Shown here: piece by piece, positions 8,492-18,663 of the stretch
Layout: each line of letters opens with the position of its first letter
Numbering within the stretch: position 1 is the stretch's first letter
Made by a program: the position numbers and the translations under genes
The notes under the pieces: model-generated
The model's input: the letters and a program-made list of their open reading frames with translations, nothing else
What the model was told of the DNA's origin: nothing
Databases searched by the model: none
Source: Arthrobacter rhizophilus
Lineage (GTDB): Bacteria; Actinomycetota; Actinomycetes; Actinomycetales; Micrococcaceae
Direction of reading: 5' to 3'
Assembly: GCF_026241105.1 (NCBI RefSeq)
Contig: NZ_JAPFFT010000002.1
Span: 248,001 to 312,000, forward strand
Length of the DNA: 64,000 bases

Positions 8492-9610
8492 ATGACTACG
8501 ACTCCCACCCAGCAACTCTCCGACGCCGGTGTGTCCATCTGGCTTGATGACCTTTCCCGGGAACGCCTGTCCAGCGGCAGCCTGCAGAAGCTCATCGACG
8601 AGAAGAATGTGGTTGGTGTGACCACCAATCCGTCCATCTTCCACGCCGCCATCACTTCCGGCAGCGACTACGACGCCGTGATTGCCGAGGAGGCCGCCAA
8701 GGGCGCCACGGTTGAAGAGACCGTCTTCGAAATCACCACCACCGACGTCGCCGACGCTTGCGACCTCTTCGCTCCGGTCGCCGCAGCGAGCAAGGGCGTG
8801 GACGGCCGCGTCTCCATCGAGGTGGACCCCCGCCTTGCTTGGGACACCGAAGGCACCATCGCCGAGGCCAAGCACCTCTACAAGAAGGTCAACAAGGACA
8901 ACGTCCACATCAAGATCCCGGCAACCCTTGAAGGCCTCGCGGCCATCACGGCAACCCTGTCCGAGGGCATCAGTGTCAACGTGACCCTGATCTTCTCCCT
9001 GGAGCGCTACCGCGCCGTCATCAACGCCTTCCAGTCCGGCCTGGAGCTGGCCAAGGAAAACGGCCACGACCTCTCCAAGATCCACTCCGTGGCGTCCTTC
9101 TTCGTTTCCCGGGTGGACTCCGAGATCGACAAGCGCCTCAATGCCCTGGGCACCGATGAAGCCAAGGCCCTCAAGGGCAAGGCAGGCGTTGCGAACGCCC
9201 GCCTCGCCTACCAGGTCTACGAAGAGCTGTTCTCGACCGAGCGTTGGGCAGTCCTGGCCGAGGCCGGCGCGCTGCCGCAGCGTCCGCTGTGGGCTTCCAC
9301 GGGCGTCAAGGACCCGGCATACCCGGACACCCTGTACGTGACCGAGCTGGTCGCCGCCGGCGTGGTCAACACCATGCCGGAAAAGACCCTCGACGCCACT
9401 TTCGAGCACGGCGTGGTTACGGGTGACACCGTCTCCGGTACTTACGAGGAAGCAAACAGCGTCCTCAACGCACTGGAGGGCCTGGGAATCTCCTACAACG
9501 ACGTCGTCGCAATCCTCGAATCCGAAGGCCTGGACAAGTTCGTCGCCAGCTGGAAGGAACTTCTGGCCGACGTCGAAGGCGCCCTCGCCTCTGCACGGAA
9601 GGCTTCCTAA
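8492..9610 (+). CDS. tal: Transaldolase
   Basis: Transfers dihydroxyacetone units between sedoheptulose-7-P and glyceraldehyde-3-P, in the same pathway as tkt. The 372-residue protein is of the longer actinobacterial type (TalB subfamily with [13 protein letters not shown] start). The Schiff-base lysine is K141 in [10 protein letters not shown], and the family signature [12 protein letters not shown] lies at residues 42-53. A strong ribosome site AAGGAG ends nine bases before ATG 8492. It lies 58 bases after tkt and five bases before pgi. Confidence 0.97.
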   Translation: MTTTPTQQLSDAGVSIWLDDLSRERLSSGSLQKLIDEKNVVGVTTNPSIFHAAITSGSDYDAVIAEEAAKGATVEETVFEITTTDVADACDLFAPVAAASKGVDGRVSIEVDPRLAWDTEGTIAEAKHLYKKVNKDNVHIKIPATLEGLAAITATLSEGISVNVTLIFSLERYRAVINAFQSGLELAKENGHDLSKIHSVASFFVSRVDSEIDKRLNALGTDEAKALKGKAGVANARLAYQVYEELFSTERWAVLAEAGALPQRPLWASTGVKDPAYPDTLYVTELVAAGVVNTMPEKTLDATFEHGVVTGDTVSGTYEEANSVLNALEGLGISYNDVVAILESEGLDKFVASWKELLADVEGALASARKAS

Positions 9611-9615
9611 CCCAC

Positions 9616-11247
9616 ATGAGCACTCTCAGCTACGACGCCAACGGTGCTGCGCAGCACGCCATCGAACTGCACATCCCGGCACTTGTTGAAGACCGGATTG
9701 CCACCAGGATTTTCGCGAAGGACCACACCTTGTGGGGTCCCGATGCAGAGTCCGAATCCGCCATCCGGCTCGGATGGGTGGAGGCGGCAACCGTTTCCCA
9801 GCCTTTGGTAGAGGGAATCCTGGAACTCCGGGATGCCCTCCGGGCCGAAGGTGTCTCCCGCATTGTCCTGTGTGGCATGGGCGGCTCTTCGCTCGCCCCC
9901 GAGGTCATTGCCGGCACCGCTGGCGTCGAGCTGACCGTGCTGGACAGCACAGACCCCGAACAGGTCGGTGCTGCCCTGGCGGACCGCCTCGCCGAGACCG
10001 CCATTGTTGTCTCCTCCAAGTCGGGTTCCACTGTGGAGACCGACTCCCAGCGACGGGTATTCGAGCAGGCCTTTACCGAGGCCGGCATCGATGCCAAGAG
10101 CCGCATCATCATCGTGACCGATCCCGGTTCCCCGCTGGACAAGGCATCCCGGGAAGCCGGCTACCGTGCAGTCTTCAACGCCGACCCGAACGTCGGAGGC
10201 CGCTTTTCGGCGCTGACGGCTTTCGGCTTGGTCCCCAGCGGCCTTGCCGGAGTCGACATCCAGGCATTCCTGGATGAGGCCGAGGAAGCTGCGGAGATCC
10301 TCAACGACGACTCACCTGAAAACATCGGGCTCCGGCTTGGTGTCGCACTTGGCGGAACCACCCCGCTGCGCAACAAGGTCGTCATCGTCGAAGACGGTTC
10401 CGGCATTGTCGGCTTCGCCGATTGGGCCGAACAGCTCATCGCCGAGTCCACAGGGAAGCTCGGCACCGGCGTTTTGCCGGTTGTCGCAGGTCCGTCCGCA
10501 CCCGAGGTCAGCGGCGGCGCTGAGGACGTCCTGGTGATCCGCCTCGTCGGCGCGGAATCCGACGTCGAACTCGGCGAAAACGAAGCCGCCATCGCTGGTG
10601 GCCTGGCCACCCAGATGTTCGTTTGGGAGTTTGCCACCGCCGTCGCAGGGCGCCTGCTGGGCATCAACCCCTTTGACCAGCCCGACGTCGAGGCGGCCAA
10701 GATTGCAGCGCGTGGACTCCTTGACGCACGTCCTGAGCCCACGCCGGCGAATTTCGTCGACGAAGCGATCGAGGTCCGCGGGGGTACGTGGCTCGGCGAC
10801 GCGGCAACGGCCGCCGAGGCCGTCAAGGCACTCCTTGCCGAACTTGGCACCGATGGCTACCTGAGCGTCCAGGCATATTTCGACCGGATCGCATTCGCGC
10901 AGCTGGAAGGTGTCCGCGACGAACTCGCTGGCGTCAGTGGCCGGCCGGTCACTTTCGGCTGGGGTCCGCGCTTCCTTCACTCCACCGGACAATTCCACAA
11001 GGGCGGACCGGCTATCGGTTCGTTCCTGCAGATTACGGCTTCCGCAACCGGCGACATCGCCATCCCGGAACGCCCGTTCACCTTCGGTCAGCTGATTGCA
11101 GCCCAGGCGGCCGGTGATGCCCAGGTTCTGGAGAACCACGGCCGCCCGGTCCTGCGGCTGCACCTCACGGATCGTGGAGCCGGAGTTGCCCAGCTCCAGG
11201 AAATCGTCGCCGCACTGGCCGGCCAGGCCAGCGCGCTCGAAAGCTAA
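9616..11247 (+). CDS. pgi: Glucose-6-phosphate isomerase
   Basis: Interconverts glucose-6-P and fructose-6-P, linking glycolysis to the pentose phosphate genes around it. The 543-residue protein has two SIS folds: the first includes VLCGMGGSSLAPEVIAGT and VVSSKSGSTVETDSQRR (phosphate-binding SKSGST), and the second contains GRFSALTAFGLVPSGLAG and FGWGPRFLHSTGQFHKGGP, where the histidine pair is near the active site. It belongs to the divergent Pgi type seen in Arthrobacter-like genomes rather than the E. coli type. ATG 9616 lies five bases after tal. Its presence between tal and zwf differs from mycobacteria, where pgi is elsewhere. Confidence 0.93.
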   Translation: MSTLSYDANGAAQHAIELHIPALVEDRIATRIFAKDHTLWGPDAESESAIRLGWVEAATVSQPLVEGILELRDALRAEGVSRIVLCGMGGSSLAPEVIAGTAGVELTVLDSTDPEQVGAALADRLAETAIVVSSKSGSTVETDSQRRVFEQAFTEAGIDAKSRIIIVTDPGSPLDKASREAGYRAVFNADPNVGGRFSALTAFGLVPSGLAGVDIQAFLDEAEEAAEILNDDSPENIGLRLGVALGGTTPLRNKVVIVEDGSGIVGFADWAEQLIAESTGKLGTGVLPVVAGPSAPEVSGGAEDVLVIRLVGAESDVELGENEAAIAGGLATQMFVWEFATAVAGRLLGINPFDQPDVEAAKIAARGLLDARPEPTPANFVDEAIEVRGGTWLGDAATAAEAVKALLAELGTDGYLSVQAYFDRIAFAQLEGVRDELAGVSGRPVTFGWGPRFLHSTGQFHKGGPAIGSFLQITASATGDIAIPERPFTFGQLIAAQAAGDAQVLENHGRPVLRLHLTDRGAGVAQLQEIVAALAGQASALES

Positions 11248-11262
11248 GGCACAAACCCAAAC

Positions 11263-12828
11263 ATGCCAGAAACTGAAAACGGTTACCGGTCCACCGGAAA
11301 GGCAAGCCACCGCAATCCCCTTCGGGATCCGCGGGACCGGCGCCTGAACCGCATCGCAGGACCGTCGTCATTGGTGTTCTTCGGAGTCACCGGTGACCTT
11401 GCCCGCAAGAAACTCATGCCGGCGGTCTATGACCTCGCCAACCGCGGGCTGTTGCCGCCGAGCTTCGCGCTCGTCGGCTTCGGCCGGCGGGACTGGAGCA
11501 ACGAGGACTTCGCGGACGAGGTCAAGGAGAACGTCAAGGCGCACTCCCGCACCCCGTTCGACGACGCCGTCTGGAACCAGCTCTCCGAGGGCATCCGCTT
11601 CGTCCAGGGAGAGTTCGACGACGACCAGGCGTTCAAGCGCCTCAGCGCCACGCTCGATGAACTGGACGAGACCCGCGGCACCCGCGGCAATCATGGTTTC
11701 TACCTGTCCATTCCGCCCAAGGCCTTCGAGCAGGTCTGCCGCCAGCTGTCCAAGCACGGACTGGCGCAGGCCGGCGACGGCCAGTGGCGCCGTGTGGTCA
11801 TTGAGAAGCCCTTCGGCCACGACCTGGAGTCCGCGCGCAAGCTCAACGACATCGTGGAGTCCGTCTTCCCGCCGGACGCGGTCTTCCGGATCGACCACTA
11901 CCTCGGCAAGGAAACGGTCCAGAACATCCTGGCCCTGCGTTTCGCCAACCAGCTGTTCGAGCCTTTGTGGAACGCCAACTACGTTGACCACGTCCAGATC
12001 ACCATGGCCGAGGACATCGGCACCGGCGGCCGGGCGGGATATTACGACGGGGTCGGCGCGGCCCGCGACGTCATCCAGAACCACCTCCTGCAGCTCCTGG
12101 CCCTGACGGCCATGGAGGAGCCAATCTCCTTCAACGCCGATGACCTGCGTGCCGAGAAGGAAAAGGTCCTGGCCGCGGTCAGGCTGCCCGATGACCTGTC
12201 CACCCACTCGGCCCGCGGCCAGTTCACCGGCGGCTGGCAGGGCGGGGAGCTGGTGCAGGGCTACCTGGAGGAAGAGGGCATTCCGGCCGATTCCAAGACG
12301 GAGACCTATGCGGCCATCCGCCTGGACATCCACACCCGGCGCTGGGCCGGGGCGCCGTTCTACCTGAGGGCCGGCAAACGGCTAGGCCGGCGCGTCACGG
12401 AAATCGCGGTGGTGTTCAAACGGGCACCGAACCTGCTCTTCCGCGGCCACGGGGAGGACGACTTCGGCCAGAACGCGGTGGTCATCCGCGTGCAGCCCGA
12501 CGAGGGCGCCACCATCCGCTTCGGATCCAAGGTTCCCGGCACGCAGATGGAAGTCCGCGACGTCACCATGGACTTCGGCTACGGGCACTCGTTCACGGAG
12601 TCCAGCCCCGAGGCCTACGAACGCCTCATCCTGGACGTGCTGCTGGGCGAGCCTCCGCTCTTCCCGCGGCACCAGGAAGTCGAGGAGTCCTGGAAGATCC
12701 TGGACCCGTTCGAGGAATACTGGGCCGGACTCGACGAACAACCCGAACCTTATGCTCCCGGCAGCTGGGGGCCGGCCTCGGCCGACGAACTGCTTGCCCG
12801 CGACGGACGAACCTGGAGAAGGCCATGA
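11263..12828 (+). CDS. zwf: Glucose-6-phosphate dehydrogenase
   Basis: NADP-dependent entry enzyme of the oxidative pentose phosphate pathway. The 521-residue protein has the dinucleotide motif VFFGVTGDLARKK (38-50), the catalytic RIDHYLGKETVQN (209 onward, with the base His in this block), the EKPFGHDLESA motif, and a substrate-binding lysine region. The N-terminal 30 residues (MPETENGYRSTGKASHRNPL) are a polar extension typical of the actinobacterial enzyme. ATG 11263 has only a weak ribosome site, and pgi ends 15 bases earlier. The stop overlaps the opcA start by four bases (ATGA), as expected for partners in one complex. Confidence 0.97.
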   Translation: MPETENGYRSTGKASHRNPLRDPRDRRLNRIAGPSSLVFFGVTGDLARKKLMPAVYDLANRGLLPPSFALVGFGRRDWSNEDFADEVKENVKAHSRTPFDDAVWNQLSEGIRFVQGEFDDDQAFKRLSATLDELDETRGTRGNHGFYLSIPPKAFEQVCRQLSKHGLAQAGDGQWRRVVIEKPFGHDLESARKLNDIVESVFPPDAVFRIDHYLGKETVQNILALRFANQLFEPLWNANYVDHVQITMAEDIGTGGRAGYYDGVGAARDVIQNHLLQLLALTAMEEPISFNADDLRAEKEKVLAAVRLPDDLSTHSARGQFTGGWQGGELVQGYLEEEGIPADSKTETYAAIRLDIHTRRWAGAPFYLRAGKRLGRRVTEIAVVFKRAPNLLFRGHGEDDFGQNAVVIRVQPDEGATIRFGSKVPGTQMEVRDVTMDFGYGHSFTESSPEAYERLILDVLLGEPPLFPRHQEVEESWKILDPFEEYWAGLDEQPEPYAPGSWGPASADELLARDGRTWRRP

Positions 12829-13748
12829 TCGTAGATCTTCCCGACACCACCACCTCCAAGATCTCCAAGAAGATCACCTCCCTGCGCGAGCAGGGAGGGG
12901 TGATCGCCCTTGGACGTGTCCTGACCCTCGTGGTGGTCACCAAGTCCGGTCTCGAGGAAGAGGCCATCGAGGCAGCCAACGAGGCCAGCCGCGAGCACCC
13001 GTGCCGCATCATCGTCCTCGCCGACGCCGGCAGTGAAGCGCCCAACCGCCTCGACGCCCAGATCCGGGTGGGCGGGGACGCCGGAGCATCCGAGGTGATC
13101 GTGCTGCGCGGCTTCGGTGAGCTCGCCAAGGAAAGCGAATCCCTCGTCGCGGCACTGCTCCTGCCCGACGCGCCGATCGTGGCCTGGTGGCCGCACGGAG
13201 CACCCGAGAACGCGTGCGAGACTTCCATCGGACGTATCGCGCACCGCCGCATCACGGACTCCGCCAACGAGGCGGACCCCGCAGCGGCCCTGGCCCGGAT
13301 CCGGAAAACGTACCGGGCAGGCGACACCGATCTCGCCTGGACACGCCTGACCAACTGGCGCCTCCAGCTCGCAGCAGCCCTGGACCAGGTGGACGAGTCA
13401 CCCGTCACGGCCATCGCCGTCGAGGGCGCTTCGGACTCACCCAGCACCCTGCTGCTGGCCGCCTGGCTCACCCTGTTCCTCGACGCCCCCGTCCAGATCG
13501 TTGCCGACCCGGCAGGAACGGGCATCCGCCGGGTGCGGCTGAGCCGCGCCACCGGCGACGTCCAACTGGTCCGTCCCGGCCTCACCATCGCGGAACTGAC
13601 CCAGCCCGGCCAACCCGCCCAACGGATTTCACTGCCACGCCGCAGCCTGCGGGACTGCCTCGCCGAAGAACTGCGCCGCCTCGATCCCGACGATGTATTC
13701 GGAGAAGTGATTACTATGGGACTGCCCCGAACCAATAGCAAGGAGTGA
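12825..13748 (+). CDS. opcA: Glucose-6-phosphate dehydrogenase assembly protein OpcA
   Basis: Protein required for assembly or activation of Zwf in cyanobacteria and actinobacteria. The 307-residue sequence carries the OpcA N-terminal block MIVDLPDTTTSKISKKITSL, the LTLVVVTKSGLEEEAIEAAN segment and the conserved LPDAPIVAWWPHGAPEN block near residue 110. Translation is coupled to zwf by a four-base overlap, and its own stop overlaps the region of the pgl ribosome site. Function is assigned by family and by the invariable zwf-opcA pairing. Confidence 0.95.
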   Translation: MIVDLPDTTTSKISKKITSLREQGGVIALGRVLTLVVVTKSGLEEEAIEAANEASREHPCRIIVLADAGSEAPNRLDAQIRVGGDAGASEVIVLRGFGELAKESESLVAALLLPDAPIVAWWPHGAPENACETSIGRIAHRRITDSANEADPAAALARIRKTYRAGDTDLAWTRLTNWRLQLAAALDQVDESPVTAIAVEGASDSPSTLLLAAWLTLFLDAPVQIVADPAGTGIRRVRLSRATGDVQLVRPGLTIAELTQPGQPAQRISLPRRSLRDCLAEELRRLDPDDVFGEVITMGLPRTNSKE

Positions 13749-13756
13749 CCGTCCCA

Positions 13757-14575
13757 GTGAGCGCTGACCCCAGAGTAAGCATCCATCCCAACTCCGCCGT
13801 CCTTATGGCCGCGATCGCAGCAAGGCTTATCACCAAGCTGGTGGACGTGCAGGACAAGCACGGCGAAGCCACGGTGGTCCTCACCGGCGGAACTGTAGGC
13901 ATCGGCACCCTGAAAGCGGTCGCCGACTCACCCGCAGCGCCCGCCGTCGACTGGTCCCGGGTGAACTTCTGGTGGGGTGACGAGCGGTTCGTTGGCAAAG
14001 ACAGCACGGACCGCAACACCGTACAAGCCCGTGAAGCACTGCTCTCCAGCCTGCCGGTGGATCCCGACCGCGTGCACGAACCGGGTTCGTCGGACGAGTT
14101 CGCCACCGCAGACGACGCCGCAGCAGACTATGCAGCCCGTCTCAAGGCCGCTGCGGAGGCAGAGCACGCCGCAGATACTTCGGACCACCGACCGGAGCAG
14201 GCTGGCGAGCTGCCGCGTTTCGACATCCTGCTGCTGGGCGTGGGCCCGGATGCGCACGTTGCCTCGCTCTTCCCTGAGCAAGCGGGTATCCGTGTCCAGG
14301 ACCGCACAGTGGTGGGTGTCGAGAACTCCCCCAAGCCGCCGCCGTCGAGGATTTCACTGACCCTGCCCGCCATCAATTCCGCCCAGGAGATCTGGATGGT
14401 AGTGGCGGGCGAAGACAAGGCCGGGGCCGTGGGCCTGGCCCTCGCCGGGGCCAACCCGATCCAGGTTCCCGCCTCCGGCCCTCTTGGCCGGTCGAGGACC
14501 CTATGGCTCATCGACGAAAATGCAGCCTCACGTGTCCCCCAGCAGCTCATCCGGAAGGATCCTGCGGGCGCGTAG
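13757..14575 (+). CDS. pgl: 6-phosphogluconolactonase
   Basis: Hydrolyses 6-phosphogluconolactone, the product of Zwf. Family landmarks are VVLTGGTVGIGTLKAV, FWWGDERFVGKDSTDRN (Pgl/NagB fold, active-site Asp/Glu/Arg) and LLLGVGPDAHVASLFPEQ. The frame opens at GTG 13745, but AGGAG occupies 13741-13745, so I choose GTG 13757, 11 bases downstream, giving 272 aa (VSADPRVSIHPNSAV). The 3' end runs 48 bases into the convergent rbpA gene, an overlap of coding sequence. The operon's terminator lies still further inside rbpA. Confidence 0.95.
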   Translation: MSADPRVSIHPNSAVLMAAIAARLITKLVDVQDKHGEATVVLTGGTVGIGTLKAVADSPAAPAVDWSRVNFWWGDERFVGKDSTDRNTVQAREALLSSLPVDPDRVHEPGSSDEFATADDAAADYAARLKAAAEAEHAADTSDHRPEQAGELPRFDILLLGVGPDAHVASLFPEQAGIRVQDRTVVGVENSPKPPPSRISLTLPAINSAQEIWMVVAGEDKAGAVGLALAGANPIQVPASGPLGRSRTLWLIDENAASRVPQQLIRKDPAGA

Positions 14576-14923
14576 CCGCTTCAGCGCTCCAGCCAGGACA
14601 ATCTCCGCTTCCTGGCTGGAGCGTCTTTCTTTAACGTAGTCCAGGTGGCTCTTGAAGATTTCTTCGTCCGCACGCTCCATCGTCGCGTCGCCTTGTTCGC
14701 GGACAGCTACCAGGCCACACTTCGGGCAGTCCCACCGGACCGGAATTTGATCTTCCGGGAGCTTAACGAAAACAAGCCGCGTCTCATGTCCCTTGGCGCA
14801 CCAATAGGGAACACGAATACGCGGCAAGCTTTCGCCGACTATGGAGTCGGGCTGGTTTCTCGGGGCCGATCCGGCTGTTACACCGGCCCGTGTGCCTCGG
14901 AATCCTGAAGAACCATGAACCAT
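14528..14923 (-). CDS. rbpA: RNA polymerase-binding protein RbpA
   Basis: Actinobacterial transcription activator that binds the RNA polymerase core and group 1 sigma factors and stabilises open complexes. The 131-residue protein has the typical layout: flexible N-terminus with GFRGTRAGVTAGSA, a core domain with cysteines C42 (WCAKGHE), C66 and C69 (DCPKCG), then a basic linker and the sigma-interacting C-terminal helix (ERADEEIFKSHLDYVKERRS). ATG 14923 follows an AAGGGG ribosome site. Its last 48 bases overlap the end of pgl on the other strand, and residues 101-113 are encoded by the pgl operon terminator stem. Confidence 0.97.
   Translation of the reverse strand: MVHGSSGFRGTRAGVTAGSAPRNQPDSIVGESLPRIRVPYWCAKGHETRLVFVKLPEDQIPVRWDCPKCGLVAVREQGDATMERADEEIFKSHLDYVKERRSSQEAEIVLAGALKRLRARRILPDELLGDT
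14585..14634 (+). terminator. Terminator of the tkt-pgl operon, inside rbpA coding sequence
   Basis: A perfect 13-bp stem, CGCTCCAGCCAGG (14585-14597) with CCTGGCTGGAGCG (14611-14623), extended by one more A-T pair, an 11-base loop, and a T-rich tail TCTTTCTTTAA. It lies ten bases after the pgl stop, on the plus strand, wholly within the antisense rbpA reading frame. Confidence 0.88.
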
Positions 14924-14944
14924 CGTCGATCCCCTTGAGAGTTC

Positions 14945-14980
14945 GGCTGCATGGCGGTGCAGGCCATGCAGCCTAGTCTA
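14945..14980 (-). promoter_or_regulatory. rbpA -10 box and 5' leader hairpin
   Basis: On the minus strand a -10 TAGACT (14975-14980) is followed within two bases by a perfect ten-base inverted repeat, GGCTGCATGG (14964-14973) with CCATGCAGCC (14945-14954). The predicted mRNA start falls in the first arm, so the dyad is either an operator at the start site or, with an earlier start, a stabilising 5' hairpin of the rbpA message. Confidence 0.5.
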
Positions 14981-14999
14981 GTGCGGTCAACCCGACGAC

Positions 15000-15039
15000 G
15001 GCAGGGTTCCGGGCAGTTTGCTCCAGCCGGAACCCTGCC
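15000..15039 (-). terminator. Hairpin terminator after secG
   Basis: Perfect 13-bp stem GGCAGGGTTCCGG (15000-15012) with CCGGAACCCTGCC (15027-15039), 14-base loop, seven bases past the secG stop. There is no T tract on the minus strand, but this long GC-rich stem is the natural end of the gap-pgk-tpiA-secG transcript. Confidence 0.7.
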
Positions 15040-15046
15040 GGGAAAG

Positions 15047-15304
15047 CTATGAGTCTCCGCCGGAGGTGAAGCGCATGATGAGGCCAAGGCCGATGATGAC
15101 GACACCCCAAGTGCAGCCCAGGACGATGGTGAAACGGTTGAGGTTTCGCTCTGCGACACCCGAAGAGCTCAATCCCGAGCTCATGCCACCGCCAAACATA
15201 TCGGACAACCCGCCGCCTCGTCCCTTGTGCAGGAGTATGAGCAGCGTCAGCAGAAGACTGGTGATGCCCAGCAGGATCTGCAGAATGACTTGAAGAACGT
15301 CCAC
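15047..15304 (-). CDS. secG: Preprotein translocase subunit SecG
   Basis: Small membrane subunit of the SecYEG channel. The 85-residue protein has two hydrophobic segments (about residues 2-25 and 58-80) separated by the family-conserved HKGRGGGLSDMFGGGM loop. Start is GTG 15304 with GAAAGG upstream. It follows tpiA by 47 bases on the same strand, the standard position of secG in actinobacteria. Confidence 0.96.
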   Translation of the reverse strand: MDVLQVILQILLGITSLLLTLLILLHKGRGGGLSDMFGGGMSSGLSSSGVAERNLNRFTIVLGCTWGVVIIGLGLIMRFTSGGDS

Positions 15305-15351
15305 GACGGCCTTTCAGAAGAACGGAAAACGGGAGCGGAATCTTGAACGGA

Positions 15352-16167
15352 CTAAGCCGCGCTAAGGTGGCTCTCGAACCTGACAATGTTAGCAAACTCA
15401 GCAGGGTCGAGGCTCGCTCCACCCACCAGGAGGCCGTCGACGTCGGAGCCGGCCATGATCGCTGCTGCATTGTTGGCCTTCACCGAGCCACCGTAGAGGA
15501 GGCGGGTCTTGGCAGCGACCGAATCATCGAACAACGAGACGAGCTCGGCACGGATCGCGGCACACATTTCCTGTGCGTCTTCCGGACCAGCCACTTCGCC
15601 CGTGCCAATGGCCCAGACCGGTTCGTAGGCGACAACCAGATCGCCGGCTTGCTCCGCTGAGAGCCCTTCGACGCCGGCACGCAACTGGGCAAGCGTGTGC
15701 TCGACGTGGGTGCCGGCCTGGCGGATCTCAAGGCCCTCGCCGACACACAGGACCGGCGTTACCTCGTGACGGAAGGCAGCTTTGACCTTCGCGTTGAGGA
15801 TCTGGTCATTCTCGTTGTGGATGGTGCGGCGTTCACTGTGACCCACCAGAACGTATGCGCAACCCAGCTTGTTGAGGAAATGGCCGGAGATGTCGCCGGT
15901 GTAGGCTCCGGAGTCGAACTGCGAGAGGTCCTGGCCGCCGTAAACAACGTCCAGTTCGTCGCCCTGGACGAGGGTCTGCACACCGCGGAGGTCCGTGAAC
16001 GGCGGGAAGACCGAAACCTCCACCCTGCTGTAGTCGTGCTTGGCGTCGGACAGGGTCCATGCCAGCTTCTGCAACAGGGTGATGCCCTGGACGTGGTCCA
16101 TGTTCATCTTCCAGTTGCCGGCAATGAAAGGCTTGCGGACGAAGTTTCCGTTGGCAGAAGTTGTCAC
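15352..16167 (-). CDS. tpiA: Triosephosphate isomerase
   Basis: Interconverts dihydroxyacetone phosphate and glyceraldehyde-3-P. The 271-residue TIM barrel has all catalytic elements: GNWKMN with the substrate Lys (K20), the electrophile His in LVGHSERR, the catalytic Glu in [13 protein letters not shown] followed by the mobile loop, and the phosphate loop [12 protein letters not shown]. Start is GTG 16167 with GGAGC five bases upstream. Third gene of gap-pgk-tpiA-secG; a strong hairpin separates it from pgk. Confidence 0.98.
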   Translation of the reverse strand: MTTSANGNFVRKPFIAGNWKMNMDHVQGITLLQKLAWTLSDAKHDYSRVEVSVFPPFTDLRGVQTLVQGDELDVVYGGQDLSQFDSGAYTGDISGHFLNKLGCAYVLVGHSERRTIHNENDQILNAKVKAAFRHEVTPVLCVGEGLEIRQAGTHVEHTLAQLRAGVEGLSAEQAGDLVVAYEPVWAIGTGEVAGPEDAQEMCAAIRAELVSLFDDSVAAKTRLLYGGSVKANNAAAIMAGSDVDGLLVGGASLDPAEFANIVRFESHLSAA

Positions 16168-16196
16168 GTGTGCTCCAAAATGCGTTGAGATAGGGA

Positions 16197-16240
16197 AGCC
16201 GGCGGGGCGCTTGCCTTCTAAGAAGGGCGCCCCGCCGGCT
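16197..16240 (-). terminator. Strong intercistronic hairpin between pgk and tpiA
   Basis: Perfect 14-bp GC-rich stem AGCCGGCGGGGCGC (16197-16210) with GCGCCCCGCCGGCT (16227-16240), 16-base loop. It lies after the pgk stop and 30 bases before the tpiA start on the same strand, with no T tract. It may partially terminate the transcript or protect the 3' end of the upstream mRNA. Confidence 0.7.
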
Positions 16241-16248
16241 GTGTAGCC

Positions 16249-17475
16249 TTAGCGGTCCAGCACGCTCAGGCCAGGAAGATCCTTGCCTTCAAGGTATTCC
16301 AGGCTTGCGCCGCCGCCGGTGGAAATGTGGCCGAACTGGGAGTCCTCAAAACCGAGGGTCCGGACAGCTGCGGCAGAGTCGCCACCGCCGACCACGGTGA
16401 ATGCAGGCGTCTCGGTCAAGGCCTGTGCAATGGCGCGGGTCCCGTCCGAGAAGGCCTCGAATTCAAAGACGCCCATAGGCCCGTTCCAGAACACGGTCTT
16501 GGCGGCCTTGATTTGCTCGGCGAAAGCCGCCGCGGATACCGGCCCGATGTCCAGGCCAATGCCTGTGGCACCGAATGAGCTGTCCTCGATCGCGTCGGCG
16601 GCGACCACTTCGTGTTCGGCGTCAGCGGCAAAGCGGCTCGCGACCACGACGTCGGTGGGTATGACGAAAGCGGTACCGGCGTCGGAAGCACGCTTGAGGT
16701 AGTCCTGGACCACGGGGATCTGGTCAGCTTCAAGCAAGCTGCCCGCGACCTTGTGACCAACCGCTGCGAGGAAGGTGAAGAGCATTCCGCCACCGACGAG
16801 GATGGTGTCAGCCTTTCCCAGGAGGTTGTCGATCACCGCGAGCTTGTCCGAGACCTTGGAGCCGCCGAGAACGACGACGTACGGACGCTGGGTCTCCGTG
16901 GTGAGTTTGCGAAGGACCTCCACCTCGGTGTGCACGAGGTCCCCCTGGTAGGAAGGAAGCTTCGTGGCGACGTCGTAAACGCTGGCGTGCTTGCGGTGAA
17001 CAGCACCAAAGGCGTCATCAACGAAGGCACCGTTGTCACCGGTCAGCGCTACGAGTTCATCGGCGAAGGCGCCGCGCTCGGCGTCGTCCTTGCTCGTCTC
17101 GCGGGCGTCGAAGCGGACGTTCTCCAGAACCAGGACGTCTCCATCCTCGAGGGCCCCGGCCAACTCCTTCGCGGACTCACCAACGGTGTCTGCCGCGAGC
17201 CGGACCCTGAATGGAGCGAGCTCCGCAAGCCGCGCTACAGCGGGCTTGAGTGAATACTTGGCCTCGGGAGCACCTTTAGGGCGTCCCAGGTGGGCCGTGA
17301 CGAGCACGCGGGCACCGGCGTCCGAGAGCTTTTCGATGACCGGGAGGGAGGCCTTAATGCGGCCGTCGTCGGTCACTGTAGAGCCGTCGAGCGGCACATT
17401 CAGGTCACTTCTGACGAGAATGTACCGCCCGCGGACACCTTCAGCGATCAGTTCGTTGAGGGTGTGAGATGTCAT
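16249..17475 (-). CDS. pgk: Phosphoglycerate kinase
   Basis: Makes ATP from 1,3-bisphosphoglycerate. The 408-residue protein has the substrate loop [12 protein letters not shown] near the N-terminus, HLGRPKG (phosphoglycerate-binding), the hinge region and the nucleotide loop [11 protein letters not shown] with [17 protein letters not shown] at the C-terminus. ATG 17475 lies nine bases after the gap stop, so the two are co-transcribed. Confidence 0.98.
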   Translation of the reverse strand: MTSHTLNELIAEGVRGRYILVRSDLNVPLDGSTVTDDGRIKASLPVIEKLSDAGARVLVTAHLGRPKGAPEAKYSLKPAVARLAELAPFRVRLAADTVGESAKELAGALEDGDVLVLENVRFDARETSKDDAERGAFADELVALTGDNGAFVDDAFGAVHRKHASVYDVATKLPSYQGDLVHTEVEVLRKLTTETQRPYVVVLGGSKVSDKLAVIDNLLGKADTILVGGGMLFTFLAAVGHKVAGSLLEADQIPVVQDYLKRASDAGTAFVIPTDVVVASRFAADAEHEVVAADAIEDSSFGATGIGLDIGPVSAAAFAEQIKAAKTVFWNGPMGVFEFEAFSDGTRAIAQALTETPAFTVVGGGDSAAAVRTLGFEDSQFGHISTGGGASLEYLEGKDLPGLSVLDR

Positions 17476-17484
17476 GTGTCTACC

Positions 17485-18588
<1,104 letters not shown>

Positions 18589-18638
18589 TTATCAGATCGG
18601 AGGGCGACCAGCCACGTTGCTGAAGGCTAACCGCCTTC
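18589..18638 (-). promoter_or_regulatory. Candidate gap promoter and upstream dyad
   Basis: A -10-like GATAAT (minus strand, 18589-18594) would give an 87-base leader for gap. Upstream lies a short dyad GAAGGC (18622-18627) with GCCTTC (18633-18638). The -35 is poor. The 286-base gap between sodA and gap holds only this and the sodA terminator. Confidence 0.35.
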
Positions 18639-18663
18639 CGTGACCCATCTTACGTTTAACTAC

